Shown in pieces: positions 25,263 through 34,667 of a stretch of DNA of 64,000 nt. Made by a program: the position numbers and the translations under genes. Each line of letters begins with the position of its first letter. Positions within the stretch are counted from its first letter, which is position 1. Source of the DNA: DASSUW01 sp963730535 (GTDB taxonomy: Bacteria > Actinomycetota > Thermoleophilia > Solirubrobacterales > Solirubrobacteraceae); assembly GCA_963730535.1 (NCBI GenBank), contig CAVSRU010000012.1, positions 62,001 through 126,000 of the forward strand, in the 5' to 3' direction. Under the pieces are notes generated by a model. The model was given only the letters and a program-made list of their open reading frames with translations, ran no database searches and was not told the DNA's origin.

Positions 25263-27559
25263 GCCCGCTCGGCCTCGAGGCGCGGCGCCGCCCGGGCCGC
25301 GAGCAGCACGGCGACGAGCGCGAGGCCGAACTGCACGACCACGAGCGCGGCCGCGAGGTCGCCGGCCGCGCGGCCGGTCGAGAGCAGCAGCAGGGGCTCC
25401 GCGATCGCGACGGCGGCGACGATCGGCAGCAGCGTCCGATGGCCGAGCGCCAGCGAATGCTGGACCGCCACGGAGGCGCAGGCGAACAGCGTCATCGCCG
25501 CCGCCAGCCACGGCAGCGCGTCGGCCGCGCCGTCGAGCTCGGGGCCGAAGACGAGCCGCAGCAGCGGCTCGCCGGCCACCGCGCAGAGCAGCGTGAACGG
25601 CACGCCGACGGCGGCGACGAGGGCCAGCGTGCGGGCCAGCCGGCGCGCGTCCTCCGGCCCGCGCCGCGCGTGGCGCGACAGCTCCGGGAGCAGTGCGAGG
25701 GCGAGGCCGACCGCGGCCCAGGCCACGACCTTGGCCGCCACCGCGGCCGCGGCGTACGCGCTGGCGTCGGAGCCGCCGAGCCGGTGCTGGGCGACGATCA
25801 CGTCGACGTGCTGGACGACCGCGAGCAGGGTGAGGGCGACCACCCCCGCGAGGCTCCCTCCGAGGCGGACCGGTGCCGCCCCCACCGCGCCCCGGCCGAG
25901 CGCCGCAAGCGCGAGCAGCATCGCCACGACCGTCCCCAGCAGCGCGCCGGCGACGCCGGCACCCGCAAGCACGAGCCCAGCGGCCGCGAAGAGCCGCGCC
26001 GCGCCCTCCAGCAGCAGGGAGCCGGCGACCGCGCGGTGCGCCCCCAGGCCCTGGAGGACGCCCCGGCGCAGCGACAGGGCGAGCCACAGGACGCCCGCGG
26101 GCGGCACGGCGGCGGCGGCCCACGGCTCGTCGACGCCCGCGAGCGCCGCCAGCGGCTCGCGCAGCCCCGCCGCCGCGGCGGCCGCGATCACCGCCGCCGC
26201 GAGGATGCCCCGCTCCCAGCGCGGCGGCACGCCGCGCAGCCGGCCGGCGGCCGCCTCTCGCGCGGCCGCGAGCTGCACGGCCGCGCCGGGCACCGCCAGG
26301 ATCAGGAACGCCGACGTCAGCGCGGCCAGGTCGCCGTACCCGCCGGCGCCGAGCGCGCGGGCGAGCACCATCGTGAGGACGAGCGAGAGCGCGTTGGCGG
26401 TCAGCGTCGCGGCGGCGACCCCGGCCGGGCGCCGGCCCAGCGACCGCAGCGCGCTGCGCAGCTTCGGCACGCGCGCCGCGTCCAGGACCTCGAGGGCCCG
26501 GGCGGCCGTGCGCTCCCACGTGAAGCCGCGCGCGCGGCGCTCGGCTGCCGCGCCCATCCGCTCGCGCTCGGCCGGCTCGTCGATCAGCCGGCGCACGCGG
26601 GCGATCAGCTCGGCGGGCTCGCTCGCGAGCAGGCCGGTCTCCCCGTCGACGATCGACTCGGCGAGGCCGCCGACCCGCAGCGCCGCGCTGGGGGTCCGGC
26701 ACGCGCCCGCCTCCATCACGGTCAGGCACCAGCCCTCGGCGGAGGACGCCGTCAGCGACAGCCAGGCGGATGCCAGCAGGTCCCGCTTGGTCGCCTCGTC
26801 GACGAACCCGTGCATCGTGACCCGCTCCGCCAGGCCGCGGGCCGCGATCTCGGCCTCCAGCGCCTCCCGGTGGTCGCCCTCGCCGGCCACGTGCAGGTGG
26901 GCGGCGGGCACCCCCTCCAGCACGTCGAGGAGGATCTCGAGCCGCTTGTACCGCTTGAGCCGCCCGAGGTAGAGCAGCGTCGGCTCGGGCGACCGCCGGC
27001 CGGCGTGGAACGCGCCGGCGTCTACGCCGCTGTAGACGACAGAGATGTCCGCGGGGTCGACCCCGAGCTCGACGAGCGACGCCTCGGCGGCGTGGGAGAT
27101 GGTGAGGAACGGCGTGCCCGCATACAGATGGCGCAAGGGAAGCGTCTCCAGCAGCCAGGCCGCCACGGCGCCGCGGCGGCCCAGCTCCTCGACGTACATG
27201 TCCCGGTGCACGTGGTAGACCTGCGCCACCCGCGGGATCCGCAGGCGCCAGAGCGGCGTGAAGAACGCGATCCCGTTGATCACCTCGAGGACGACGTCGA
27301 CGTCCTTCACGGCGCCGCGCTTGACCAACCACGCCGCGCGCGGGAACACGGTCAGCCGGCTCCCGACATGGTGCAGCTCGAGCTTGGGCGCCGGGCGCTC
27401 GACCCGAGCCGCCCCGGGATGGTCCCCAGCGATCACCGTCACCCGGTGCCCCCAGGCGATCCAGCGGCTGACCAGGCCGTAGAGGTGGGTGCCGGTTCCG
27501 CCGCCTTGCGGGTGCGTCCAGTCGCGGTCCGTGAGGACCAGGATGTGGCGCTCCTCCAT
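25259..27559 (-). CDS. GT4 glycosyltransferase fused to a Wzx-like flippase
   Basis: A 766-residue two-part protein. Residues 1-365 form a GT-B family-4 glycosyltransferase: GGGTGTHLYGL, then LLYLGRLKRYKRLE and EGWCLTVMEAGACRTP, the nucleotide-sugar site with the EX7E-like region. Residues 385-766 hold about twelve helices with LARALGAGGYGDLAAL, a flippase signature like that of 15907-17094. No stop or frameshift separates the halves. The fusion would couple transfer of a sugar on the inner face to export of the lipid-linked product. The ATG follows TAGCGT by 7 nt. Confidence 0.9.
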   Translation of the reverse strand: MEERHILVLTDRDWTHPQGGGTGTHLYGLVSRWIAWGHRVTVIAGDHPGAARVERPAPKLELHHVGSRLTVFPRAAWLVKRGAVKDVDVVLEVINGIAFFTPLWRLRIPRVAQVYHVHRDMYVEELGRRGAVAAWLLETLPLRHLYAGTPFLTISHAAEASLVELGVDPADISVVYSGVDAGAFHAGRRSPEPTLLYLGRLKRYKRLEILLDVLEGVPAAHLHVAGEGDHREALEAEIAARGLAERVTMHGFVDEATKRDLLASAWLSLTASSAEGWCLTVMEAGACRTPSAALRVGGLAESIVDGETGLLASEPAELIARVRRLIDEPAERERMGAAAERRARGFTWERTAARALEVLDAARVPKLRSALRSLGRRPAGVAAATLTANALSLVLTMVLARALGAGGYGDLAALTSAFLILAVPGAAVQLAAAREAAAGRLRGVPPRWERGILAAAVIAAAAAAGLREPLAALAGVDEPWAAAAVPPAGVLWLALSLRRGVLQGLGAHRAVAGSLLLEGAARLFAAAGLVLAGAGVAGALLGTVVAMLLALAALGRGAVGAAPVRLGGSLAGVVALTLLAVVQHVDVIVAQHRLGGSDASAYAAAAVAAKVVAWAAVGLALALLPELSRHARRGPEDARRLARTLALVAAVGVPFTLLCAVAGEPLLRLVFGPELDGAADALPWLAAAMTLFACASVAVQHSLALGHRTLLPIVAAVAIAEPLLLLSTGRAAGDLAAALVVVQFGLALVAVLLAARAAPRLEAERA

Positions 27560-27566
27560 CCGCCGG

Positions 27567-27572
27567 ACGCTA
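27567..27572 (-). promoter_or_regulatory. Possible -10 hexamer TAGCGT
   Basis: Lies 7 nt before the ATG of the GT4-flippase fusion gene, in the 15-bp gap after the TPR gene. Confidence 0.4.
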
Positions 27573-27574
27573 TC

Positions 27575-27967
27575 TCACGGCTCGACGGGCGGGGCGAGCG
27601 CGCGGCGGCGCGCGTTCGCCTCTGCGGCGGCATCCGCATCGGTCTCGGCCAGCGCCAGCGCGAGCGCCGTCCACGCGGTCACGTTCTCCGGCTCGTAGCG
27701 GACCAGCGGGCGCAGCAGCGCGACCGCTCGCTCGGGGCGGCCCGCGGTCAGCTCGAGTCCCGCGAGCCGCGGCAGGATCTCGCCGTCGGGCCTCGCCCGG
27801 CGGGCTCCCTCGAGCAGGGCGATCGCCCGCTCCACCTGCGCGGGCGACGGCGTTGCGCCAGCCGACACGGCGTCACGGGCCTCCTGCTCGTCGCGGGCGC
27901 CGGGCAGCGCCGAGGCCAGCCAGCCGGCCATGGCGAGCGCCACGACGGCGACCACGACGCGGCTCAT
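27575..27967 (-). CDS. Small membrane-anchored TPR-like protein
   Basis: A 130-residue protein with an N-terminal hydrophobic segment (about residues 3-20) that may be a signal anchor. Helical repeats with tetratricopeptide spacing follow (IALLEGARRARPDGEILPRL, then AVALLRPLVRYEPENVTAW). The likely role is an outside-facing scaffold for polysaccharide enzymes. The start overlaps the stop of the GT-C gene (ATGA). Confidence 0.7.
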   Translation of the reverse strand: MSRVVVAVVALAMAGWLASALPGARDEQEARDAVSAGATPSPAQVERAIALLEGARRARPDGEILPRLAGLELTAGRPERAVALLRPLVRYEPENVTAWTALALALAETDADAAAEANARRRALAPPVEP

Positions 27968-29505
27968 CGGGGCACCAGCACGTCGTAGTAGCCGAACCGC
28001 GCGCGAAGCCGGTACGCCGACGCGAGGTGCTCGTCGAGCGCCCGCGAGCCGCTCGGGCGCCCGCGCGCGTTCGGCTCCGGGCGGGATGAGATCGGGTCCG
28101 TCCAGCGCACCACGACGCCGGGCCTCGCTCGTCTCAGCGCGGCGACGATCCGCGCCTGCTCGGCGGGGCGGGCCTGGAGCAGGACGTCGTCGGCGAGCAG
28201 GTTCGGGCGGTCGACGAGGAAGTGCACGAGCGGTGCGGACAGCGTGACGAGGTCCGACCGCCGCGGCGCCACGTAGATCGGCTCGCCGGGCGGGACGAGC
28301 CGCTCGACGAGCGCCGCCAGCCGTGGCAGCGCGCTCGCCTCGCGCGGCGGTACGCGGATCCCCGGCGCACGGTCGACGTGCACGGGCTGCAGATCGGGCG
28401 GGAGCACGAGCGCCGAGACGCGGTTGGCCGCGCCCACCGCCAGCAGCATCGCGAAGGCGATGGCGAGCACTGCCGCGAGCGGCCAGGGCGGCCGCCGGGC
28501 GAGAGCCACGGGGACGAACGCGCAGGCCGCGATCAGCAGCGGCTGCGCATGCTGCTCGTCGGCCCGCGACATCAGGTAGACGGTCGCGCCGAGGCCGAGC
28601 ACGAGCAGCCCGGCGAGCACCGGATCCGGCCGCCGTGCGCTCAGCAGCGCCGCCGCCAGGGCGACCACGCCGGCGAGCGGAAGCTGATAGCCGAGCAGGT
28701 CCTTGACGTCGGTGGCGAGGTCGCCCGGCGGCCAGGCCCGCAGCGGACCGTCGTACACGAGCGGGAACGGCAGCGACCACGCCCCTCCCTCCCGCGCGGG
28801 ACCGGCCACGAACACGTCCCACAGCTCTCCCGGCCCGGCGGCGACGGCGAACGGCGCCCACAGGAGGACGGTCCCGGCGAGCGCCGAGCCCACGGCGACC
28901 AGGGGTGCCCGCCACCTGGCTCGGACAAGCAGCGCGGCGACGACCGCCGCCAGCGCGACGACCCCGAAGTCCGGGCGCCAGAACCCGGCCAGCGCGGCAA
29001 GGGCTCCCGCGATCGCCGCGCGGCGAGGACCGGCGGCCTCGCCGCCTGTCGCGACCGCCAGCGCGCCGAGCGCGAGCGCGAACGCGACGGCGACCGGGTT
29101 GGCGCTCGTCGGCTGCGCCGCGACGAGCGCCGCCGCGGCCCACGCCGCGAGCGCCCAGCGGGGGCCGGCGACGCGGCCGGTGAGCCGCCACGCGAGCAGC
29201 GCGGCGGTGGCGTCGGCGGCGACCCGCACGAGCCGCCACCAGATCACGGACGGGCCGAGCAGCTTGAACGCGAGCGCGATCAGCAGCGGATGGCCAGGCC
29301 CGTAGCTCCAGGAGAAGTCCGCGTACGGCCACTGGCCGCCGGCCACGCGGGTGGCGGCCTGCAGCAGCAGCCCCTCGTCGAACGGCTCCAGGTACCGCCG
29401 GGCCGTGAACCCGGAGACGAGCGCGGCGCCGATCCACAGGGCGACGGGAACGGCGGCGCGAGGGCGCGCCGGCGCCGCGCGCTCGAGGAGGACGGCCTGG
29501 CTCAC
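27964..29505 (-). CDS. GT-C type membrane glycosyltransferase
   Basis: A 513-residue protein with about ten helices and a C-terminal soluble part. The first outer loop has RYLEPFDEGLLLQAATRVAGG, with the acidic pair expected in polyprenyl-phosphate-sugar dependent GT-C enzymes (ArnT/PMT type), followed by WPYADFSWSYGPGHP. The C-terminal 120 residues (LVPPGEPIYVAPRRSDLVTL onward) resemble the extracytoplasmic domain of such enzymes. The GTG start overlaps the upstream flippase stop (GTGA). Confidence 0.82.
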   Translation of the reverse strand: MSQAVLLERAAPARPRAAVPVALWIGAALVSGFTARRYLEPFDEGLLLQAATRVAGGQWPYADFSWSYGPGHPLLIALAFKLLGPSVIWWRLVRVAADATAALLAWRLTGRVAGPRWALAAWAAAALVAAQPTSANPVAVAFALALGALAVATGGEAAGPRRAAIAGALAALAGFWRPDFGVVALAAVVAALLVRARWRAPLVAVGSALAGTVLLWAPFAVAAGPGELWDVFVAGPAREGGAWSLPFPLVYDGPLRAWPPGDLATDVKDLLGYQLPLAGVVALAAALLSARRPDPVLAGLLVLGLGATVYLMSRADEQHAQPLLIAACAFVPVALARRPPWPLAAVLAIAFAMLLAVGAANRVSALVLPPDLQPVHVDRAPGIRVPPREASALPRLAALVERLVPPGEPIYVAPRRSDLVTLSAPLVHFLVDRPNLLADDVLLQARPAEQARIVAALRRARPGVVVRWTDPISSRPEPNARGRPSGSRALDEHLASAYRLRARFGYYDVLVPR

Positions 29506-30998
29506 GCCAGCGACCCCGCCTCGTCGCCCGCCGGCGCCGGACGCGCGCGCAGGTAGCCGCCCAGCTCGGCGAGCAGGCCGCGCTCGAGCCGGACCGTCGC
29601 GAACGCGAGCACCGCCAGCCACAGCGCCAGCTCGGCGATCGCCTGCTCGAGCGGCCGCTCGCCGCCCCAGAGCGCGAGGCGCGCGGCGAGCACGCAGCCC
29701 GTGGCGGCCAGCACCGGCGCCGCTCCCCGGACCGCGAGCGTGCCGAGCCGGACGGCCGGGAGCAGCCGGCGCAGGTAGACCCGCCGCACGGCGAGGGCGA
29801 CCAGCGTGCACGCGAGGCGCCCGGCCACGAACCACCAGCTCCCGCCCAGCAGCGCGCCCGGCACGGCGAACGCCGCGAAGGCGCCCGCGAACGCTGCCGA
29901 CTCGACCGCCTGGGGCCACGACGCTCCGCGCGCCCGGTAGAACGAGAACCAGTTGTAGCCGAGCTGGTGGAGCGCGGTGACGACCGCCAGGCCGCCGAGC
30001 AGCACCACGGCCGGCTCCCACTCGTCGCCGAGCACGAAATGCACGAGGTCCGGTCCGAACAGCGCAAGCCCGGCGCCGAAGGGGAACGCCCACATCAACG
30101 CCAGCCGGTTGGACTTCACGAACGCCTCCTCGAGCACCTCGGTCCGCTCGCGCACCCGCACGATCGCGGGGTACACGGTGGTCGCGAAGATCTGGTCGGC
30201 ACGGTCGACGTAGCGGGTGAGTGTCGCCGCGAGCGTGATCCAGCCGGCCGCCGCGAGGCCTTGATCGAGCCCGAAGACCGCGATCTGGCCCTGGGCGACG
30301 AGCAGTGCGGCGGCGGCGCTGACGGCGATCGGCCACGAGAACCGCAGGTACCGGCGCGCGGCCGCGCGGTCGGGGCGCAGCGCGAGCCGGTACGGCGACG
30401 CCCGCAGCGCCGCCAGCACGGCGAGCGCGTTGCCGCAGGCGGGGCCGATGACCAGCGCCCAGACGCCGACGCCGGCGAGCAGCAGCGGCACCGTGACGGC
30501 GACGGTCCCGAGCGGCACGATCGCCTGGAGCGTCCGCAGGCGCACGTAGTCCATCCGGCGGAAGAAGATCCACTGCGGCGCCTGGAGGGCGAACGCGAGC
30601 GGCAGGTAGCAGACCGCGAGCGTGAGCGGCAGCAGGCGGTCGTCGCCGTACAGCGCCGCCAGCACGGGCGCGCAGGCGGCGATGGCCACGGCCGCCGCCA
30701 CGGCGAGGGCAAGCTCGACGGTGAACGCGCGCTGGAACTCCGCCTCCTCGTCGGCCGCCGCCTCCTGCACGAACGCTTCGTCGATCCCCACCCGCCGCAG
30801 CGCGACGATCGTCATCGCGGTGGTGGTGACGATCCCGTAGAGGCCGATCGCGTCCGGGCCGAGCAGTGCCGTGGCGAGCAGGCCCTGCACCAGCACGAGC
30901 GCCTCGGCACCGGAGAGGAACGCCGCGTTGACGACACCGCCGCGCGCGGTGGCCGCTCGCAGGCCGCCGGCGCGGCTCACGCTGCTCCTCCGTGGCAT
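29502..30998 (-). CDS. Wzx/RfbX-type polysaccharide flippase
   Basis: A 498-residue protein with about fourteen helices and LLATALLGPDAIGLYGI plus LRRVGIDEAFVQE, the N-terminal pattern of lipopolysaccharide flippases of the MOP superfamily. It is more distant from the other two flippase modules in the window. The start is uncertain: ATG 30998 follows TAGCAT by 8 nt (leaderless pattern), while GTG 30980 has a GGAGGAG site 4 nt upstream and would give 492 residues. It is divergent from the GT4 gene at 31021. Confidence 0.87.
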   Translation of the reverse strand: MPRRSSVSRAGGLRAATARGGVVNAAFLSGAEALVLVQGLLATALLGPDAIGLYGIVTTTAMTIVALRRVGIDEAFVQEAAADEEAEFQRAFTVELALAVAAAVAIAACAPVLAALYGDDRLLPLTLAVCYLPLAFALQAPQWIFFRRMDYVRLRTLQAIVPLGTVAVTVPLLLAGVGVWALVIGPACGNALAVLAALRASPYRLALRPDRAAARRYLRFSWPIAVSAAAALLVAQGQIAVFGLDQGLAAAGWITLAATLTRYVDRADQIFATTVYPAIVRVRERTEVLEEAFVKSNRLALMWAFPFGAGLALFGPDLVHFVLGDEWEPAVVLLGGLAVVTALHQLGYNWFSFYRARGASWPQAVESAAFAGAFAAFAVPGALLGGSWWFVAGRLACTLVALAVRRVYLRRLLPAVRLGTLAVRGAAPVLAATGCVLAARLALWGGERPLEQAIAELALWLAVLAFATVRLERGLLAELGGYLRARPAPAGDEAGSLA

Positions 30999-31006
30999 GG
31001 GGCGCG

Positions 31007-31012
31007 ATGCTA
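31007..31012 (-). promoter_or_regulatory. Possible -10 hexamer TAGCAT
   Basis: 8 nt before ATG 30998 in a 22-bp divergent gap. On the plus strand the overlapping GATGCT lies 9 nt before the GT4 ATG at 31021, so one site could serve both directions. Confidence 0.45.
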
Positions 31013-31020
31013 CCCCTGCC

Positions 31021-32070
31021 ATGAGCGGCGGCCCGCCACTGATCGTCTCCTACTCCGGCGTCCTCGGCGGGGCCGAGCGGGTCCTTCTGGACTGCGCGAC
31101 GCGGCTCGAGCGCGGCGCGGTGGTCGCCTGCCCCGACGGCCCGCTCGCCGCCTCGCTGCGGGCGGCCGGCCTCGGCTGGGCGGGCATTCGGGAGCGGCCG
31201 CTGCGCCGGGGCGTCGCGCACGCCCGCGGGCTCGCCGCCCTCGCCCGTGAGAGCGCGGCGCTCGCCCGGCGGTACCGCGCGGGGAAGATGGTCGCCTGGG
31301 GCGCTCGCGCGGTGCTGGCGACCGCGCTGCTGCCCGTCCGCCCCCCACTGCTGGCCGTCCACCACGACCTCGTGCCGCGCGGATCGGCGACAGTGGCCGC
31401 GGCGTTGCGCCGGGCCACCGCGCGCAGCGACGGGGTCGCGGCGGCGTCGGCGGCCGTCGCGGCGGACGTCGGCGCTCCCGGAGCGGTCATCCTGCACCCC
31501 GGCGTGGACCTCGAGGCCTGGTCGGCCGAGCCCCTGCCGCCTCCGCACCCGCCCCGCGCGCTCGTGCTCGGGGCGCTCGTGCCGTGGAAGCGGCCCGACC
31601 TGGCGCTCGACGTCGCCGCGCTCGTTCCGGGGCTCCAGCTCGAGCTGGCGGGCGCCCCGTTGCCCGGCGACCGCGAGGACTTCGAACGCGCCCTGCGGGC
31701 GCGCGCAGCCGCAGACGGCCTCGACGGGCGCGTGACATTCGCGGGGCACCTGAGCGATCCGCGCCCCGCCCTCGCCCGCGCGCACTGCCTGCTGCACTGC
31801 GCCGACGCCGAGCCGTGGGGCCTGGCGCTGGTGGAGGCGCTCGCCGCGGGCCGCCCCGTCGTCGCCGCCGACGCCGGCGGACCGCGCGAGATCGTGCGCG
31901 ACGGCGCCGGGCGGCTGTTCGCGCCGGGTGACGCGGGGGCGGCGGCCGTCGCGCTCGAGCAGGTGCTCGCCGACGGCCGAGCGCCCGCCGCGGCGCGAGC
32001 CCGCGCCGAGCACTTCGGCGTCGAGGCGTCGGCCGCCCGCTTCCGGGCGGCGCTGGCGGAGATCGCGTGA
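31021..32070 (+). CDS. GT4 glycosyltransferase
   Basis: A 349-residue GT-B enzyme. The N-terminal acceptor loop is SYSGVLGGAERVLLD. The donor-site half has VPWKRPDLALDVAAL and a late EPWGLALVEALAAGRPVVA that carries the EX7E motif (E...E spaced by seven). It is expected to transfer a nucleotide-activated sugar to a lipid-linked acceptor in the cytoplasm. It is followed, with a GTGA overlap, by the GT2 gene, so the two form a plus-strand pair inside the mostly minus-strand cluster. Confidence 0.9.
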   Translation: MSGGPPLIVSYSGVLGGAERVLLDCATRLERGAVVACPDGPLAASLRAAGLGWAGIRERPLRRGVAHARGLAALARESAALARRYRAGKMVAWGARAVLATALLPVRPPLLAVHHDLVPRGSATVAAALRRATARSDGVAAASAAVAADVGAPGAVILHPGVDLEAWSAEPLPPPHPPRALVLGALVPWKRPDLALDVAALVPGLQLELAGAPLPGDREDFERALRARAAADGLDGRVTFAGHLSDPRPALARAHCLLHCADAEPWGLALVEALAAGRPVVAADAGGPREIVRDGAGRLFAPGDAGAAAVALEQVLADGRAPAAARARAEHFGVEASAARFRAALAEIA

Positions 32071-32981
32071 GCGCGAGCTTCACCGCCGTCGTCGTGCTGC
32101 ACGACTCGGAGGCCGAGCTGCGGGTGCTGCTGGACTCGCTCGACTCGTACCTCGCCGCGCCACCCCAGCTCGTCGTGGTCGACAGCGGCTCGCGCGACGG
32201 CGGCGCAGCGCTGGCCCAGTCCCGCGGCGCCGAGGTCATCGTGCTGCCGAGCAACCCGGGGTTCGGGGCGGCCTGCAACGCCGGGCTCGTCCTCGCCCGA
32301 CATGACGTCACCGTGCTGCTCAACCCGGATTGCGAGCTGCTGGACGACTCGCTCGCCCGGCTCGCCGGGCTGGCCGCCGCGCATCCGCGTGCGCTCCATG
32401 CGCCGCGGCTGCTGAACGCGGACGGCAGCGTGCAGCGCTCCGCGCACCCGCGGCCGGGCACCGTCGGGGCGCTGCTCCCCGCGCTCGTGCACCCGCCGCT
32501 GCTCCCGCGAGGCGTGCGGGAGCGGGTCGAGCCATACCGGGCCGAGTCCGCCCGCACGGTCGGCTGGGCGATCGCCGCCTGCCTGGCCGCCTCCACCGGC
32601 ACCCTGCGCAGGCTCGGCCCGTTCGACCCCGCCGTGCACCTGTTCGCCGAGGACATGGAGCTCGGCCTGCGGGCTGCGGCGCACGGCATCCCGACCGTCC
32701 TGCACCCGAGCCTGCGGCTCAGGCACGTGGGCGGCCATGCCGTCGCGCGCGGCGCCGAGCCGTTCGACGCGCTCGCCCAGCGCCGCCGGGAGGCGATCAT
32801 GACCACGCTCGGCAGGCGGGCGCTAGCGCTCGACGACCTCGCCCAGGCGCTTACGTTCGCGACCCGGATCGCGGCCCACGTGCTGCTGGGCGGCGATGCG
32901 GCACGGCCGCGGGCGCAGCTCGCGGCGCTGCGGCGGGTCCGGCGACCCAACCCGGCTCGAGCGCAAGGAACAGCGCCGTGA
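32067..32981 (+). CDS. GT2 glycosyltransferase (rhamnosyltransferase-like)
   Basis: A 304-residue GT-A enzyme. Features are VVVLHDSEAELRVLLDSL, VVVDSGSRDGG, NPGFGAACNAGL and the metal-binding LLNPDCEL, the pattern of WbbL-type rhamnosyltransferases. VHLFAEDMELGLRAAAHG supplies the ED base. It has a C-terminal helical tail. The GTG start overlaps the stop of the GT4 gene. The last 131 bp lie antisense to the CHASE2/HD-GYP gene, an unusually long convergent overlap. Confidence 0.9.
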   Translation: MSASFTAVVVLHDSEAELRVLLDSLDSYLAAPPQLVVVDSGSRDGGAALAQSRGAEVIVLPSNPGFGAACNAGLVLARHDVTVLLNPDCELLDDSLARLAGLAAAHPRALHAPRLLNADGSVQRSAHPRPGTVGALLPALVHPPLLPRGVRERVEPYRAESARTVGWAIAACLAASTGTLRRLGPFDPAVHLFAEDMELGLRAAAHGIPTVLHPSLRLRHVGGHAVARGAEPFDALAQRRREAIMTTLGRRALALDDLAQALTFATRIAAHVLLGGDAARPRAQLAALRRVRRPNPARAQGTAP

Positions 32982-34656
32982 GGCGGGGATCGAACTGTCG
33001 GCCGCTCTGGCGCCGGATCTCCTCGAGCGCCTCGTCCACCGGCCAAGCGGCCTTGTACGGGCGGTCGGAGACGAGGGCGTCGAAGACGTCACAGATCGCG
33101 CAGATCCGTCCCGCCAGCGGGATCTCCTCGCCGGCCAGCCCCGCGGGGTAGCCGGTGCCGTCCCAGCGCTCGTGATGGGTGCGCGCGATCACCTCCGCCG
33201 CCTGGACGAGCGCAGACCGCGAGCCGGCCAGCATCTCCGCCCCGATGACGCTGTGGCGCTCGATCGTCGCGCGCTCCGCTGGATCGAGCGGGCCCGGTTT
33301 GCGCAGGATGGCGTCGGGGATGGCGATCTTGCCCACGTCGTGCATCGCGCTCGCGCGTTCGAGCAGTTCGGCCTCGTCGATGCTGAGGCCGGCAGCCAGC
33401 GCGAGCCGCCGGCAGAGCGACCCGATCCGTCCGATGTGATCGCCGGTCTCCTCGTCGCGCGACTCGACCGCCTGGCCGAGGCGCTGGATGATCTCCAGCT
33501 CCGTCTCGCGCAGGTCACGCGTGCGGGCCCGTACCTCCTCCGCGAGGACGTCGTTGACGTCGGCCATCCGCTGGCGCTCGACGGTCTCCAGAAGGTGCGA
33601 CGCGGCGACGGTGGCGACGGCCGCCAACGCGAGGCCGAAGAGAGGAGCCACGACCGGGAGCACGGTGCCGGAGTCGAAGGCGACCTGGGCCAGCTGGTGG
33701 TAGCCGACGCCGAGCGCGGGGGCCGCCAGCGCCGCGATCACCGCGCGCACGCGCAACGCGACGAGCGGCACCGCCATCGAGAGCGCGAAGATGACCAGCA
33801 CGCCGAGCCAGGCGGGCGCGGTCGACAGCGGCAGTCCGTGGAGCAGCGTCCAGATCGCGTTCGCCTGCACCTCGGGGCCCGCCATGAGCTTGTTGCCGGC
33901 CGCGGTCGCGTGCTGGTCGTGCACGGTGGGCGCGGACGCCCCGATCACGACGATCTTGTCGCGCAGCTCGGCGGGATCGACCTCGCCGCGTACGAGGGAG
34001 GAGAACGAGACCGTCGGGATGGTTCCCGGCGGGCCGCGGAAGTCGATGTACGAGCCCCCTGGCTCGAACGCCTCGCGCCGTACCACGCGCCCCTGCCGTT
34101 CGGCCACGACCACGGCAAGCGTGCGCAGGCCGGCGACCTCCGGCGTGAAGCGCCGGATGATGCCCCCTCGCTCCCCGTCGGGCAGGTTGCTGGCGCCCGC
34201 CGCGGCGCCGACCTCGGCGAGGTTCTCGTCTCCCCCGAGGACGTTCGTGTGCCCGTCCCCGTCGCTCTCGCTCGTCGCCAGCACCACGCCTCCCGCGCGG
34301 TCGATGCTGTCGAAGAGCGCCATGTCCTGCCGAGGCGCGGTCGGCTCGGTGAACTGCACGTCGATGACGGTCTCGCGAGCGCCGGCGTCCTTCAGCCGGT
34401 CGACCGCGCGGCCGAACAGCGACCGCGGGAACGGCCACCGGCGGCCGAGCTCTGAGAACGTGACGTCGTCGATCGCGACGACGACGAGGTCTGCGGGGGG
34501 CTGCGCGCCCCGCTCCCGGAAGCGCTGGTCGACCGAGGAGTTCTCGATCTCCTCGAGCACGCCGCCGGCCTGTGCCGCGCCCGCGACGGCGGTCGCGATG
34601 ATGCCTGCGGTGAGCAGGAGCCGCAGCCGCGAGCCTCGAGCTCGTTTCATCATCAT
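32851..34656 (-). CDS. CHASE2 sensor with HD-GYP c-di-GMP phosphodiesterase domain
   Basis: A 601-residue membrane receptor. TM1 covers about residues 10-28. An extracytoplasmic CHASE2 domain covers about 35-310 (ERGAQPPADLVVVAIDD; FRGPPGTIPTVSF). Three helices at about 318-400 and a short coil (EEVRARTRDLRETELEIIQR) follow. The HD-GYP domain covers about 410-570: HDVGKIAIPDAIL, HHERWDGTGYP and the full GYP region are intact, so c-di-GMP hydrolysis is expected. The C-terminus is a Pro/Ala/Arg tail in the overlap with the GT2 gene. The upstream beta-helix/FecR-like gene is 11 nt away, suggesting one operon. Confidence 0.92.
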   Translation of the reverse strand: MMMKRARGSRLRLLLTAGIIATAVAGAAQAGGVLEEIENSSVDQRFRERGAQPPADLVVVAIDDVTFSELGRRWPFPRSLFGRAVDRLKDAGARETVIDVQFTEPTAPRQDMALFDSIDRAGGVVLATSESDGDGHTNVLGGDENLAEVGAAAGASNLPDGERGGIIRRFTPEVAGLRTLAVVVAERQGRVVRREAFEPGGSYIDFRGPPGTIPTVSFSSLVRGEVDPAELRDKIVVIGASAPTVHDQHATAAGNKLMAGPEVQANAIWTLLHGLPLSTAPAWLGVLVIFALSMAVPLVALRVRAVIAALAAPALGVGYHQLAQVAFDSGTVLPVVAPLFGLALAAVATVAASHLLETVERQRMADVNDVLAEEVRARTRDLRETELEIIQRLGQAVESRDEETGDHIGRIGSLCRRLALAAGLSIDEAELLERASAMHDVGKIAIPDAILRKPGPLDPAERATIERHSVIGAEMLAGSRSALVQAAEVIARTHHERWDGTGYPAGLAGEEIPLAGRICAICDVFDALVSDRPYKAAWPVDEALEEIRRQSGRQFDPRLTALFLALEPGWVAGPAAAPRAAPAAVPHRRPAARGPRSGSRT

Positions 34657-34667
34657 GGGCCGCTCGC

